Assembly (NCBI RefSeq): GCF_019443085.1
Contig: NZ_JAHZIL010000003.1
Span: forward strand, 124,001-188,000
DNA from: Marinobacter sp. F4218
Lineage (GTDB): Bacteria; Pseudomonadota; Gammaproteobacteria; Pseudomonadales; Oleiphilaceae
Direction: 5' to 3'
Length of the DNA: 64,000 nucleotides
Part shown: positions 39,401-49,320 of the stretch, piece by piece
Layout: every line of letters begins with the position of its first letter
Numbering within the stretch: the stretch's first letter is position 1
Translations under genes and position numbers: made by a program
The notes under the pieces: generated by a model
Databases searched by the model: none
What the model was told of the DNA's origin: nothing
The model's input: only the letters and a program-made list of their open reading frames with translations

Positions 39401-39591
39401 ACCTTGGCAATCAATCCGGTAGCGGTTTCGGTGATCGCCCGATCTTCAGCCGCATCACTCTGAGCAAGTGCGATCAGCTCCTGCAGGTACCCGGCTTCGT
39501 CCACAGCATAGTTCGCAACCAGGCCCTGCCAGAAGACAGATCGGGGCTGCTCCTGGAAGGCAGGCTCTAGAACCTTGCTCGCGTGAAACAT
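36412..39591 (-). CDS. putA: Bifunctional proline dehydrogenase / P5C dehydrogenase
   Basis: PutA oxidises proline to glutamate in two channelled steps, at the inner face of the membrane. The 1059-residue protein carries a proline dehydrogenase barrel (about 200-510; YTYSFDMLGEAALT, RLVKGAYWD, HNAHTVASV) and an aldehyde dehydrogenase domain (about 560-1010) with ISPWNFPLAIFTGQ, the catalytic glutamate in AETGGQNAMIV and the cysteine in GQRCSALRVLY. Enteric PutA starts with a ribbon-helix-helix repressor domain; none is visible here, so this is a non-regulatory PutA. The AraC gene upstream probably takes over control. Confidence 0.96.
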   Translation of the reverse strand: MFHASKVLEPAFQEQPRSVFWQGLVANYAVDEAGYLQELIALAQSDAAEDRAITETATGLIAKVREQDDAVHMIDALLQEYSLDTQEGILLMCLAEALMRIPDKYTADALIHDKMSVADWQKHVGRSESTLVNASTWGLLLTGRVVKMDKRLDGSPSSVWKRLVKRSGEPVIRSAMYRAMGIMGKQFVLGRDIDEALRNARDYREMGYTYSFDMLGEAALTAEDAARYLNDYMKAIESVGADSVPGHREPRPSISIKLSALHPRYEYAQEERVLKELYLTVRDLVTFARERHVSITIDAEEMDRLEISLKLFEKVFSSSAAKGWGGFGLVVQAYSKRALPALCWLTKLAKEQGDEIPIRLVKGAYWDTEIKICQQLGLTSYPVFTRKEATDTSYLACLRYLLSDYTDGALYPQLASHNAHTVASVLVMARNRERKIEFQRLHGMGDALYNSILKDNDIPVRIYAPVGAHKDLLPYLVRRLLENGANSSFVHRLVDAATPIEALVQNPVQELLKYESMPNDRIPAPTDIYGQERINSRGLNIQVETDLAFLLSGLDQWGGQSWTAGPIIGGTRHIDGERVEVRSPYDNSRLVGSVVFASERHAEEALAVARNGFGPWNARPVQERARCLEAYADLLEKNRAELIAICCREAGKNLQDGIDEVREAVDFCRYYAIQGQARFGDAIAMPGPTGESNELYMEGRGVFLCISPWNFPLAIFTGQIMAALVSGNSVIAKPAEQTSLVAGRAVELMLEAGFPPDVIQLLPGDGAKLGGKLTPDPRIAGVAFTGSTQVARLLNRTLAQREGAIVPLIAETGGQNAMIVDSSALPEQVVRDVLHSAFASAGQRCSALRVLYLQEDVAERVESMLAGAMRELSVGNPEKYSTDIGPVIDAEARKGLQEHLNELEQSARFIARSPLPPSCSVGHFVAPSAYGISRMDDLKSEHFGPVLHVIRYKAELLDAVMEEINGAGYGLTLGIHSRSESTAAWIEQRAKVGNCYINRDQIGAVVGVQPFGGLGLSGTGPKAGGPHYLQRFATERTRTINTTAVGGNASLLSLGIEKV

Positions 39592-39689
39592 GTCGGCACC
39601 TGTTATGAATGTCCGGTTTTGGCCGGCATCCGGTTCGTGATTACAGCGTCATCACACTGGCGCAAAAAGGCCTGCAACTCTGACGAATT

Positions 39690-39706
39690 AAGTTACCGTT
39701 TAACTT
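39690..39706. promoter_or_regulatory. Palindrome upstream of putA
   Basis: AAGTTA-CCGTT-TAACTT is a perfect 6-bp inverted repeat in the AT-rich 195-bp region between the AraC gene and putA. It is a candidate operator or part of a promoter. Confidence 0.35.
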
Positions 39707-39786
39707 AGTATTACTACGGACCCGCGGCTTACAAAATCCTACGATTCTTTTATAAATTCGTCCGAAAAAGCCGATCTTTTCGCAAT

Positions 39787-40566
39787 TTAGGCTACTTTTT
39801 CACCAAATCGTAACTTTGTGGGGGTCGTGCCCTTGTGTTTTCTCAAGGCATTGGTCAACGCACTGTGGGACGAAAACCCCGTGCGATAGCTGACTTCCGA
39901 GACGGAAAGAGAGGTGGACATGAGGAGCTGGGCCGCCTGGTCCAGCCGGGTCTGGAGGAGAAACTGGTGCGGGGTCACGCCGGTGACTTCCCGAAACATT
40001 TCATGGAAACGACTGACGCTGAGACAGGCCACACCCGCAAGATCCTGAACGGTGATCTTGCGATGGAGATTTTCCATGATGTAACGCCGCACTGTATCCG
40101 GGCGAACCGCCTGACGGTTCGTCGCAACCGTCCGACTCGCGTTCAGCCGTTCCGCCATGCAATGAAGAATGCTGGCCGCAAGGTGGCGCTTCATACTGTC
40201 GTTCGACGGTGACCGATCGAATTCTCCGGCGGCGAACTGCACAAGCCCCTGTAACTTGTTGTCCATCCCCAGTGTACGGGGGCGCTCAAAAAGTGGTGCG
40301 AGACACTCGTAATCGCCGTGAGCGGGTGTGTTGATCGCGGGAATGTAAGGGTCGAGGTTGATGACCAGAACATGATTCTGATTGTCGCCACAATAGTCAT
40401 GGCGGGCCTCGGTCGGGACCAGGCAGGCTTTCCAGGTATCCAGGTGGGAACCGGTGCCGTCCACACTGAGTTCCGCTTCGCCCTGAACGCCCACCACGAT
40501 CTGATGATGCTCATGTCGGTGCTGATGAGAGGCAATGGGCAACTTCAGTAGGCGTGCATCCAGCAT
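39787..40566 (-). CDS. AraC-family regulator next to putA (PruR-like)
   Basis: This 259-residue regulator has an N-terminal cupin sensor domain (HQHRHEHHQIVVGVQGEAEL, metal- or ligand-site-like histidines) and a C-terminal double helix-turn-helix (KITVQDLAGVACLSVSRFHEMFREVTGVTPHQFLLQ and VSEVSYRTGFSSHSALTNALRKHKG regions). It is transcribed toward putA. In Pseudomonas aeruginosa the AraC protein PruR activates putAP in response to proline; the same role is inferred here from position and from the lack of a DNA-binding domain in PutA. The start has little Shine-Dalgarno support. Confidence 0.85.
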   Translation of the reverse strand: MLDARLLKLPIASHQHRHEHHQIVVGVQGEAELSVDGTGSHLDTWKACLVPTEARHDYCGDNQNHVLVINLDPYIPAINTPAHGDYECLAPLFERPRTLGMDNKLQGLVQFAAGEFDRSPSNDSMKRHLAASILHCMAERLNASRTVATNRQAVRPDTVRRYIMENLHRKITVQDLAGVACLSVSRFHEMFREVTGVTPHQFLLQTRLDQAAQLLMSTSLSVSEVSYRTGFSSHSALTNALRKHKGTTPTKLRFGEKVA

Positions 40567-40605
40567 AGACGCGAACGGACCTTAATTACTGAGAATGTTA
40601 CTTAA

Positions 40606-42308
<1,703 letters not shown>

Positions 42309-42313
42309 GGGAA

Positions 42314-43132
42314 TTATTCCAGTAGTTCGAAAGGATTGAAGATTGTCGCAAGTCCGGTTTCGACAGGCAAATCATGGTCGGCGAGAGTGCGAACCGGGAC
42401 CACTCCGAGTACGCTGTTGAGCAGGAACAGGCCCCGGCAATCCGGACCCAGGATATCGTCCGTGGTCAGCGGACGCTCCTCCACATGCTCTCCTCGCTCC
42501 CGCAAACGCTCGAGTACCCATTCACGCATGATTCCAGCAACCGCCAATGAGGCACCGGGCGGCGTTACCCAGCGATCACGGACCTTGACCAGAAGGTTGG
42601 TTCTGGTGCCCTCGACCAGATGCCCAGCACTGTTCGACATGATGACTTCAAACAGCCGGTCGTCCAGCTCCCGTGCGGCCATCACCTGCTCAAGCCGATT
42701 CAGCGACTTGATGCCCGCAAACAGGGGATTCACCGTCAGAGGGACTCGGGAGAAGTCCGCGACAACTCCGGCGGGGTCGGTCTGGGGCGGGGGTGAGGTC
42801 CCGGATACCATCAGGTTTGGGACCATGGCTGAATCCGGACGATAGCCACGGCCGCCCCCACCTCGGGTCAGGGTCAGCTTGAGAATCCAGCCAGCGCCAT
42901 CAAAACCCCCGGACAACCGGTCAGCCGCCCGGGCACAGACCGACTTTAACTCGCTTCCCGATACCGTAATGCCCAGTCGCGCTGCATCCCGGACCAGGCG
43001 GTTGATATGCCGTGAAAGCAGGACACCCTGCCGCCCTTCCATACGGATGGTCTCGAACAGACCGTCACCGTAGGCAAGTCCGCGATCATTGGCAGGGAGA
43101 CCGGCCTCGTCCGCCCAGAACAGGTTGAGCAT
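42314..43132 (-). CDS. pabC: Aminodeoxychorismate lyase
   Basis: PabC turns 4-amino-4-deoxychorismate into p-aminobenzoate and pyruvate for folate. The 272-residue fold-type IV PLP enzyme shows RGLAYGDGLFETIR at the N-terminus, the PLP lysine in AGIKSLNRLEQV and the EGTRTNLLV phosphate-binding loop. It lies nine bases after fabF in the operon. Confidence 0.95.
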   Translation of the reverse strand: MLNLFWADEAGLPANDRGLAYGDGLFETIRMEGRQGVLLSRHINRLVRDAARLGITVSGSELKSVCARAADRLSGGFDGAGWILKLTLTRGGGGRGYRPDSAMVPNLMVSGTSPPPQTDPAGVVADFSRVPLTVNPLFAGIKSLNRLEQVMAARELDDRLFEVIMSNSAGHLVEGTRTNLLVKVRDRWVTPPGASLAVAGIMREWVLERLRERGEHVEERPLTTDDILGPDCRGLFLLNSVLGVVPVRTLADHDLPVETGLATIFNPFELLE

Positions 43133-43140
43133 GGGACTAC

Positions 43141-44388
43141 TCAGCCCTCGTAACGGCGAAAGATCAGGGTCCCGTTGGTGCCACCAAAACCGAAGGAGTT
43201 GGAAAGCGCCACACGCACATCAGCATTGCGACTGGCATTGGCGACGAAATCCAGGTCGCAGCCTTCATCCGCGTTGTCCAGATTAATTGTCGGCGGCAGG
43301 AGTCCGTCGCGAATTGCAAGTACCGAAAATATGCCTTCAACCGCACCCGCGGCCCCGAGCAAGTGCCCGGTCATGGATTTGGTACTGCTCATTGCCAGTT
43401 TCTGGGCATGATCACCAAAGACACTCTTCACGGCAGCCACCTCAGCCACATCGCCCACCAGGGTGGACGTGCCGTGAGCGTTGATGTAATCAATCTCGTC
43501 GGAACTGATGCCGGCATCACGGATCGCGTTCTGCATGGAACGAGCAGCCCCCTCCCCGCTTTCCGGTGGCGCGGTAATATGATGGGCGTCATCGCTCATG
43601 CCGAAGCCGATAACCTCTCCGTAGATGGTCGCCCCCCGCCTTTTGGCATGGTCCAGCTCTTCCAGAACCACCACACCCGCGCCATCACTCAACACGAAGC
43701 CGTCACGTTCGCGGTCCCAGGGACGACTGGCTTTTTCCGGCTCTTCATTGCGCGTGGACAGCGCCCGAGCCGCGGAGAACGCAGCAATCCCCGTGCGCGT
43801 GGTCGCCATTTCCGAACCACCCGCAAGCATCACGTCTGCATCGCCGTAGGCAATGGTTCGTGCCGCATACCCAATGTTGTGGGTACCCGTGGTACAGGCG
43901 GTGACAATGGCAATGTTGGGACCACGATAACCGAAACGGATGGCAGCATTACCGGATATCATATTGATGACCGACGCAGGTACGAAAAACGGCGACACCT
44001 TTCGGGGACCGGATTTGTCCATGGTCAGGACATTCTTTTCAATGTACTCCAGACCACCAATACCGGAACCGATGGCAATACCCGCACGCTCCTTATCGAG
44101 CTCGTCATAGTCGTTCAAACCGCTGTCATCGACAGCCTGTTGCGCCGCAATCAGACCGTAATGAATAAAGGCGTCAAGCTTCCTGGCGTCCTTGGTGGAC
44201 AGCCACGGTTCAAGATCCAGATCCCTGATGGCTCCACCAATACGGGTGTTGTACCCGGAAGTGTCAAAACGCTCGATCATGCCTATTCCACTGCGACCTG
44301 TGCGAACGCCTTCCCAGGAACTCTGTACGTCGTTGCCCAGAGGAGACAACATGCCCATGCCTGTGATGACAACCCGTCGTTTGCTCAT
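43141..44388 (-). CDS. fabF: 3-oxoacyl-ACP synthase II
   Basis: FabF condenses malonyl-ACP with growing acyl-ACP chains. The 415-residue thiolase-fold enzyme has the active-site cysteine in [10 protein letters not shown], the two histidines in [11 protein letters not shown] and [14 protein letters not shown], and the C-terminal [10 protein letters not shown]. The ATG at 44388 ([14 protein letters not shown]) matches the family; an ATG four codons upstream is possible. A terminator-like hairpin lies between acpP and this gene, so it probably has reduced read-through or its own promoter. Confidence 0.97.
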   Translation of the reverse strand: MSKRRVVITGMGMLSPLGNDVQSSWEGVRTGRSGIGMIERFDTSGYNTRIGGAIRDLDLEPWLSTKDARKLDAFIHYGLIAAQQAVDDSGLNDYDELDKERAGIAIGSGIGGLEYIEKNVLTMDKSGPRKVSPFFVPASVINMISGNAAIRFGYRGPNIAIVTACTTGTHNIGYAARTIAYGDADVMLAGGSEMATTRTGIAAFSAARALSTRNEEPEKASRPWDRERDGFVLSDGAGVVVLEELDHAKRRGATIYGEVIGFGMSDDAHHITAPPESGEGAARSMQNAIRDAGISSDEIDYINAHGTSTLVGDVAEVAAVKSVFGDHAQKLAMSSTKSMTGHLLGAAGAVEGIFSVLAIRDGLLPPTINLDNADEGCDLDFVANASRNADVRVALSNSFGFGGTNGTLIFRRYEG

Positions 44389-44456
44389 AACCCCTTTCAC
44401 CTGAATCTAGTCTGAGTGCTTCCGTTCACCGATTGAACCCGAACTCCGGCCAATAA

Positions 44457-44491
44457 AAAAGCCGTCCTTAGTTTGGTCACAAGGACGGCTT
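44457..44491 (-). terminator. Hairpin between acpP and fabF
   Basis: On the minus strand AAGCCGTCCTT and AAGGACGGCTT form an 11-bp stem followed by TTTTT. It should end most acpP transcripts, which allows acpP to be expressed far above fabF. Confidence 0.8.
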
Positions 44492-44519
44492 CTTGCCTGG
44501 CTTTTATAACTGCAGAGTA

Positions 44520-44753
44520 TCAGGTGTGCGCGACAATGTAGTCGATCGCGTCCTGAACACTGGCCAGTTTCTCGGCTTCTTCATCAGGAATCTCAGTTTC
44601 GAATTCCTCTTCCAGTGCCATGACCAGCTCAACGGTGTCCAGTGAGTCAGCGCCAAGATCCTCTACAAAAGAAGATGTGTTCTGAACTTCGGACTCTTTT
44701 ACGCCCAACTGTTCACAAACAATCTTCTTAACGCGCTCTTCAACTGTACTCAT
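44520..44753 (-). CDS. acpP: Acyl carrier protein
   Basis: ACP carries acyl chains on a phosphopantetheine arm. The 77-residue acidic protein contains the attachment serine in [19 protein letters not shown] and the usual four-helix pattern. The ATG at 44753 ([12 protein letters not shown]) is the family start; nine codons upstream in frame are unlikely to be translated. A terminator follows directly. Confidence 0.98.
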   Translation of the reverse strand: MSTVEERVKKIVCEQLGVKESEVQNTSSFVEDLGADSLDTVELVMALEEEFETEIPDEEAEKLASVQDAIDYIVAHT

Positions 44754-44886
44754 AATGTCCTCACTTTGTGTGTCAACCAAGCAACTCTAGTGCTGCCAGT
44801 TTAGATTAAACCCTACCTGCAAACAAGCAGGGATTCGGTCAAACATGTTGTGCGACAAGGGGTTGCGTGAAAGCAACGCCAGGCGC

Positions 44887-45630
44887 TTATCCCATGTACA
44901 TTCCGCCGTTGACGTGAATGGTCTCGCCACTTACGTATCCGGCTGCATCTGAGGCCAGGAAGGCAACTACGGCTGCAACTTCTTCCGGCTCACCAAGACG
45001 ACCCGCAGGTATGATTTCCAGCATAGCCTCACGCTGCTTGTCGTCCAGTTTTTTTGTCATATCCGTGTCGATAAACCCGGGTGCGACGCAGTTTGCGGTA
45101 ATACCCCGGTTCGACATTTCCTTGGCCAGGCTGCGCGTAAAGCCTTCGACGCCAGCCTTGGCCGCGCAGTAATTAGCCTGCCCCGGATTGCCCATACCGG
45201 CAACCACGGAACTGATGTTGATGATCCGGCCCCACTTCGCCTTGGCCATGCCCCGAAGCACGGCTTTGCTGGTGCGGTAGACGCTCGACAGATTGGTTTC
45301 CAGAACCGAGGACCAGTCATCGTCTTTCAGACGCATCAACAGGTTATCCCGGGTAATGCCGGCATTATTGACGAGCACCTGCGGTGCACCGGACTTCTCC
45401 GCTATCGCCTTCAGACCGGCATCGATGCTCTCGGGATCCGCCACGTTCATGACGATACCGTAGCCTTTCAGACCAGCGGATTTGAGATCGTTTGAAATGG
45501 ATTCGGCACCCTCGGCACTGGTGGCCGTACCGACCACTTCAGCGCCCTGCTCTGCCAGTGCCCGGGCAATCGCTTTACCAATGCCACGAGTTGCACCGGT
45601 CACCAGTGCGGTTTTGCCTTCCAGAGACAT
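44887..45630 (-). CDS. fabG: 3-oxoacyl-ACP reductase
   Basis: FabG reduces 3-oxoacyl-ACP with NADPH. The 247-residue short-chain dehydrogenase has TGATRGIGKAIA, NNAGITRDNLL, the catalytic serine in INISSVVAGMGN and YCAAKAG with Tyr and Lys. It has GGGAG before the ATG and sits between fabD and acpP. Confidence 0.98.
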   Translation of the reverse strand: MSLEGKTALVTGATRGIGKAIARALAEQGAEVVGTATSAEGAESISNDLKSAGLKGYGIVMNVADPESIDAGLKAIAEKSGAPQVLVNNAGITRDNLLMRLKDDDWSSVLETNLSSVYRTSKAVLRGMAKAKWGRIINISSVVAGMGNPGQANYCAAKAGVEGFTRSLAKEMSNRGITANCVAPGFIDTDMTKKLDDKQREAMLEIIPAGRLGEPEEVAAVVAFLASDAAGYVSGETIHVNGGMYMG

Positions 45631-45646
45631 GAATAACTCCCTTTCG

Positions 45647-46591
45647 TTATGACTGACCGAATGCGTCCAGCGCTTTTGCCAGAGAATCCGGGTCTTCGAT
45701 ACCGTGAACCGTCAGCCCGCGATCAATACGCTTGACCAGACCGGCCAGTACCTTGCCGGCGCCACATTCAACAGCCACTTCAACGCCGTTGTTGACCAGC
45801 GTCCGCACCGAATCCGTCCAAAGAACCGGCGAATAGAGCTGCTTCAGCAAATTGGCCTTGAGTGTATCGGAATTGGTCTCGGCAGCGGCGTTAACATTTT
45901 GTATAACCGGTATGACAGCGTCATTAAATCGCACGTCCTCGAGCGCCTCTGCCAACTCTTCGGCGGCGCCTTTCATCAGCGCGCAGTGGGACGGCACACT
46001 GACGGGAAGAGGCATCGCTTTGCGCGCACCCTTTTCCTTGCATGCCTCGATAGCACGCTCGACAGCGGCAGCGGAGCCAGCGATCACAACCTGTCCCGGC
46101 GCATTGAAATTGACCGCGGCAACCACGTCACCCTGAGCAGCGCTCTCGCATGCTGCCACCACGTCCTCGTCTTCAAGACCGAGAATCGCCGCCATTTTGC
46201 CCTCTCCAGCCGGGACCGCTTCCTGCATCAACTCGCCACGCAGGCGAACCAGCTTGACGGCCTCGACGAAATCCAGGCTCTCAGACGCCACCAGCGCACT
46301 GTACTCACCAAGACTGTGGCCCGCCACAAAATCGGGGCGACTGCCACCACCACCGGCGACCAACCACTGCCGCCACAAGGCAACACTCGCAGTCAACAGT
46401 GCAGGCTGAGTCACCGTGGTCTGATTCAGTTCTTCGGCAGGACCTTTCTGGCAGACTTGCCACAAATCATACCCGAGCACGTTGGACGCCTCGGCGAAAG
46501 TTCTGTTGATGATGGGCCAGGCCTCTGCCGCTGCGGAGAGCATGCCGACAGACTGGGACCCTTGACCGGGAAAAATAAAGGCTGATTTCAT
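45647..46591 (-). CDS. fabD: Malonyl-CoA:ACP transacylase
   Basis: FabD loads malonyl groups onto ACP. The 314-residue protein begins MKSAFIFPGQGSQSVGM, has the nucleophile serine in GHSLGEYSALVA, the arginine region RLRGELMQEAVP and the histidine in VSVPSHCALM. An in-frame start 15 codons earlier would give a non-family extension. It follows plsX directly; there is no fabH between them. Confidence 0.97.
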   Translation of the reverse strand: MKSAFIFPGQGSQSVGMLSAAAEAWPIINRTFAEASNVLGYDLWQVCQKGPAEELNQTTVTQPALLTASVALWRQWLVAGGGGSRPDFVAGHSLGEYSALVASESLDFVEAVKLVRLRGELMQEAVPAGEGKMAAILGLEDEDVVAACESAAQGDVVAAVNFNAPGQVVIAGSAAAVERAIEACKEKGARKAMPLPVSVPSHCALMKGAAEELAEALEDVRFNDAVIPVIQNVNAAAETNSDTLKANLLKQLYSPVLWTDSVRTLVNNGVEVAVECGAGKVLAGLVKRIDRGLTVHGIEDPDSLAKALDAFGQS

Positions 46592-46703
46592 AAACAGGAT
46601 CTTAACGTCATTGAGGGGTTTCGGGAGATTAGCCAATAGTACAAGTTAGGCCAATTATCCGCGAATGCAGGACAAAAACAGGACAGACTTTAGTCTCAGA
46701 CAG

Positions 46704-47705
46704 TTACAGCATGAGATCGTCGAGACGCTCATTGATGCGGCGCGGCACTTCGAGCTCCACCTCCCTCACGGCCTGGCGAATTGCGGCCAGCATGGCCCGC
46801 TCATTGGCGTTGCCATGACTTTTTATCACAACCCCCTGCAAACCGAGCAGACTGGCACCATTGTGGCGGGACGGGTCCATTAGCCGCAGCAACCGGCCAA
46901 TAATAGGCCTGGCCATCAACCCCACTATCCGCCCGTACAGGGTTCGGGTAAAGGCCTGCTCCATCAACTCAATCAGCAGCCCGGCAACACCCTCGCCGGT
47001 TTTCAGCGCAATGTTGCCAACGAAACCGTCACAGACAACCACGTCAGCCACGTCCCGAAACAGGTCGCTGCCCTCAACGTAACCGATGTAGTTGATGGTA
47101 TCGCACTGTGCAAGCATATGGGACGCAAGACGCACCTGCTCATTGCCCTTGATCTCTTCCTCGCCAACGTTGAGCAACGCCACGCGCGGCTCAGACTGGC
47201 GCGACATGGCCGATGCCATAAGCGATCCCATCAGGGCGTACTGGTAGAGATTTTCTGCAGTGGAGTCGACATTCGCCCCGAGATCCAGGACGTGACAGCG
47301 CCCACGAAGCGATGGAATAAGCTTGGAGATGGCCGGACGCTCGATTCCCGGATACATCCGGATGATGGACCGACCGAACGCCATCAGGGCGCCCGTGTTT
47401 CCGGCGCTTACGCACCCTTGCGCCTCTCCGTCCCGGACCAGCCCGAGAGCAATGGCCATGGAAGAGTTTTTCTTGTGGCGAAGCGCATGGGACGGGCGCT
47501 CGTTCATCCGGACGACATCTGCCGCCTCGACGATCCGGATTCTGGCATGCCCCTCACGCAACAAAGCCTCGAGTTCGCTCCGTATACCAACCAGAACGAT
47601 ACTCAAGGCTTCGTTTTCTCGCACCGCGTCCAGCGCCGCGGAAACCACCACTGTGGCGCCGCGGTCGCCGCTCATGGCGTCAATCGCAATGGTAACCGGT
47701 TTCAC
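46704..47705 (-). CDS. plsX: Phosphate acyltransferase PlsX
   Basis: PlsX makes acyl-phosphate from acyl-ACP for phospholipid synthesis. The product is 333 residues from the GTG at 47705 (TGGAG five bases upstream) or 339 from a GTG at 47723. It has IAIDAMSGDRG, SAGNTGALMA, and VVVCDGFVGNIALKTGEG, all typical. It lies between rpmF and fabD, the standard position. Confidence 0.95.
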   Translation of the reverse strand: MKPVTIAIDAMSGDRGATVVVSAALDAVRENEALSIVLVGIRSELEALLREGHARIRIVEAADVVRMNERPSHALRHKKNSSMAIALGLVRDGEAQGCVSAGNTGALMAFGRSIIRMYPGIERPAISKLIPSLRGRCHVLDLGANVDSTAENLYQYALMGSLMASAMSRQSEPRVALLNVGEEEIKGNEQVRLASHMLAQCDTINYIGYVEGSDLFRDVADVVVCDGFVGNIALKTGEGVAGLLIELMEQAFTRTLYGRIVGLMARPIIGRLLRLMDPSRHNGASLLGLQGVVIKSHGNANERAMLAAIRQAVREVELEVPRRINERLDDLML

Positions 47706-47748
47706 CGTTTCTCCATCCGACACTGGGCGGCGCCTTTTCGCTGAGAGC

Positions 47749-47928
47749 TTACTCGTCGCCTGCTTCGATTACCTGCTTGCCGCGGTAGAAGCCGTCCGGG
47801 GAGACGTGGTGACGACGATGAACTTCGCCGGTAGTCGCGTCGGTGGACAGAGCGGTAGCGCTCAGGGCGTCGTGCGAACGACGCATGCCACGCTTGGAAC
47901 GGGTCTTACGGTTTTTCTGTACAGCCAT
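47749..47928 (-). CDS. rpmF: Ribosomal protein L32
   Basis: This 59-residue basic protein of the large ribosomal subunit reads [20 protein letters not shown] at its start, the normal L32 N-terminus, followed by a [17 protein letters not shown] end. No cysteine zinc ligands are present, as in other gammaproteobacterial L32. It sits in the yceD-rpmF-plsX order found in most bacteria. Confidence 0.97.
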   Translation of the reverse strand: MAVQKNRKTRSKRGMRRSHDALSATALSTDATTGEVHRRHHVSPDGFYRGKQVIEAGDE

Positions 47929-48009
47929 GATTATGCTCCTGACCTGTTAACGTAAATAGAACGTGTGTTCGTTGTACGGCGCCGACTCCCGAACAGAGCC
48001 CGCACCCGC

Positions 48010-48564
48010 TTAATGTTTCGTCTTCTTGAGATCCGCCAGCACGCTGAAGGGATTCTCTTTTCGTGGCTCCTCCGGCTGCGCGGACGAACTGTCAGGCTCA
48101 TAGGCCTCCAACTCTTCCCGAGCCGGACACTCGTTCCGGTCGTGCAACGGGAATGCCGGCAGCACCAACAACAGCTCGTCCTCAACCATGGACCAGAGAT
48201 CCGCACTGAAGTCATCCGTCAGGAACGGTTCCAGATCTTTCGGCAACTGCTGCGCCTGCTCATCGCTGGTCACGAGCCCCAGAGTAAACCGGGATACCAG
48301 CGTCGTTTGCATGGCATTCATGCAACGCTGACATTCCAGTCTGACCGGAGCCTCCAGCTCTCCTGATGCAATGCGGCGGCGCTCGGCATCCATGTAAAAG
48401 GAGAGCCTGACACTGCAGACGGCGCCTTCATCAACACCCAGCACTGCTTCCCGGAAACGAGACAACGCACTGAGGGGGATTTCTCCCTCCAGTGTGCTGT
48501 TATGTTCCGCCAATCGGTAGGGATCGACGGACTTGGGCAACTCGGCGTGCGGAGCTTTTGACAT
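48010..48564 (-). CDS. yceD: YceD (DUF177) family protein
   Basis: This 184-residue protein has the DUF177 pattern: LSALSRFREAV, a cysteine-containing LECQRCMNAM and LDLWSMVEDELLLVLPAFPLHD-type C-terminal block (SADLWSMVEDELLL, HDRNECP). The family is tied to 23S rRNA maturation or L32 expression in bacteria and plants. It is the first gene of the yceD-rpmF-plsX-fab operon. A TAAAAT lies upstream on the minus strand, but the -35 is poor. Confidence 0.9.
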   Translation of the reverse strand: MSKAPHAELPKSVDPYRLAEHNSTLEGEIPLSALSRFREAVLGVDEGAVCSVRLSFYMDAERRRIASGELEAPVRLECQRCMNAMQTTLVSRFTLGLVTSDEQAQQLPKDLEPFLTDDFSADLWSMVEDELLLVLPAFPLHDRNECPAREELEAYEPDSSSAQPEEPRKENPFSVLADLKKTKH

Positions 48565-48702
48565 AGGCGCGCAATTTTAGGGGCGCGGCCCGCTGGTGTC
48601 AAAGACTTCGTTGTCTTTTGGCCAGGGGGTTGGCGGAAGATAGGTGTATTTTACGATAAGCTGGCCCGTGCGACACCAACAAACGCGACAAGGAATCTCT
48701 CG

Positions 48703-49299
48703 ATGCCCTCTTCCCCTCTGCTGCTGGCCTCCTCGTCACCCTACCGCCGGGACCTGCTGAAAAGGCTGGGCCTGCCCTTTGAGACCGCAAGCCCCGACAT
48801 TGATGAGACCCCGGAACCGGGGGAAACCGCAGACCAGCTGGCCACCCGACTTTCAGAGGCCAAGGCCCGTAGCCTTGCCGATAGCTATCCTGCGCACTGG
48901 ATAATCGGCTCTGATCAGGTCGCCTGCCTGCCAAACGGCACCTTGCTTAACAAACCCGGAAATCACGAACAGGCAATCCGGCAACTGAGCCAGAGCAGCG
49001 GCCACGAAGTACTGTTCATGACCGGCCTGACCCTGCTCGACACCGGCTCCGGAAACATCCAGAACCACTGCGAACCCTTTGCGGTGCACTTCAGAGACCT
49101 TAGTTTCGAAGAGATTGACGCTTACCTTCGCAGGGAGCAACCCTACGACTGCGCAGGGAGCTTCCGCATGGAGGGGCTTGGCATCTCCCTGTTCAGCCGC
49201 ATGGACGGGCGCGACCCGAACAGTCTCATAGGCCTGCCTTTGATCGCGCTGAACGACATACTGAGAAACTGGGGACGAAACCCGTTACTCGAGATTTGA
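48703..49299 (+). CDS. yceF: Maf-like nucleotide pyrophosphatase (YceF type)
   Basis: Maf proteins hydrolyse non-canonical nucleotides; the YceF branch acts on 7-methyl-GTP. The 198-residue protein has LLASSSPYRRDLLKRLGLPF, DETPEPGE, the catalytic GSDQVACL and YDCAGSFRMEGLG, which is typical for YceF. It is divergent from yceD-rpmF, the same neighbourhood as in Escherichia coli. Confidence 0.93.
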   Translation: MPSSPLLLASSSPYRRDLLKRLGLPFETASPDIDETPEPGETADQLATRLSEAKARSLADSYPAHWIIGSDQVACLPNGTLLNKPGNHEQAIRQLSQSSGHEVLFMTGLTLLDTGSGNIQNHCEPFAVHFRDLSFEEIDAYLRREQPYDCAGSFRMEGLGISLFSRMDGRDPNSLIGLPLIALNDILRNWGRNPLLEI

Positions 49300-49320
49300 G
49301 CAGCCCCTCAGATACCCCGC

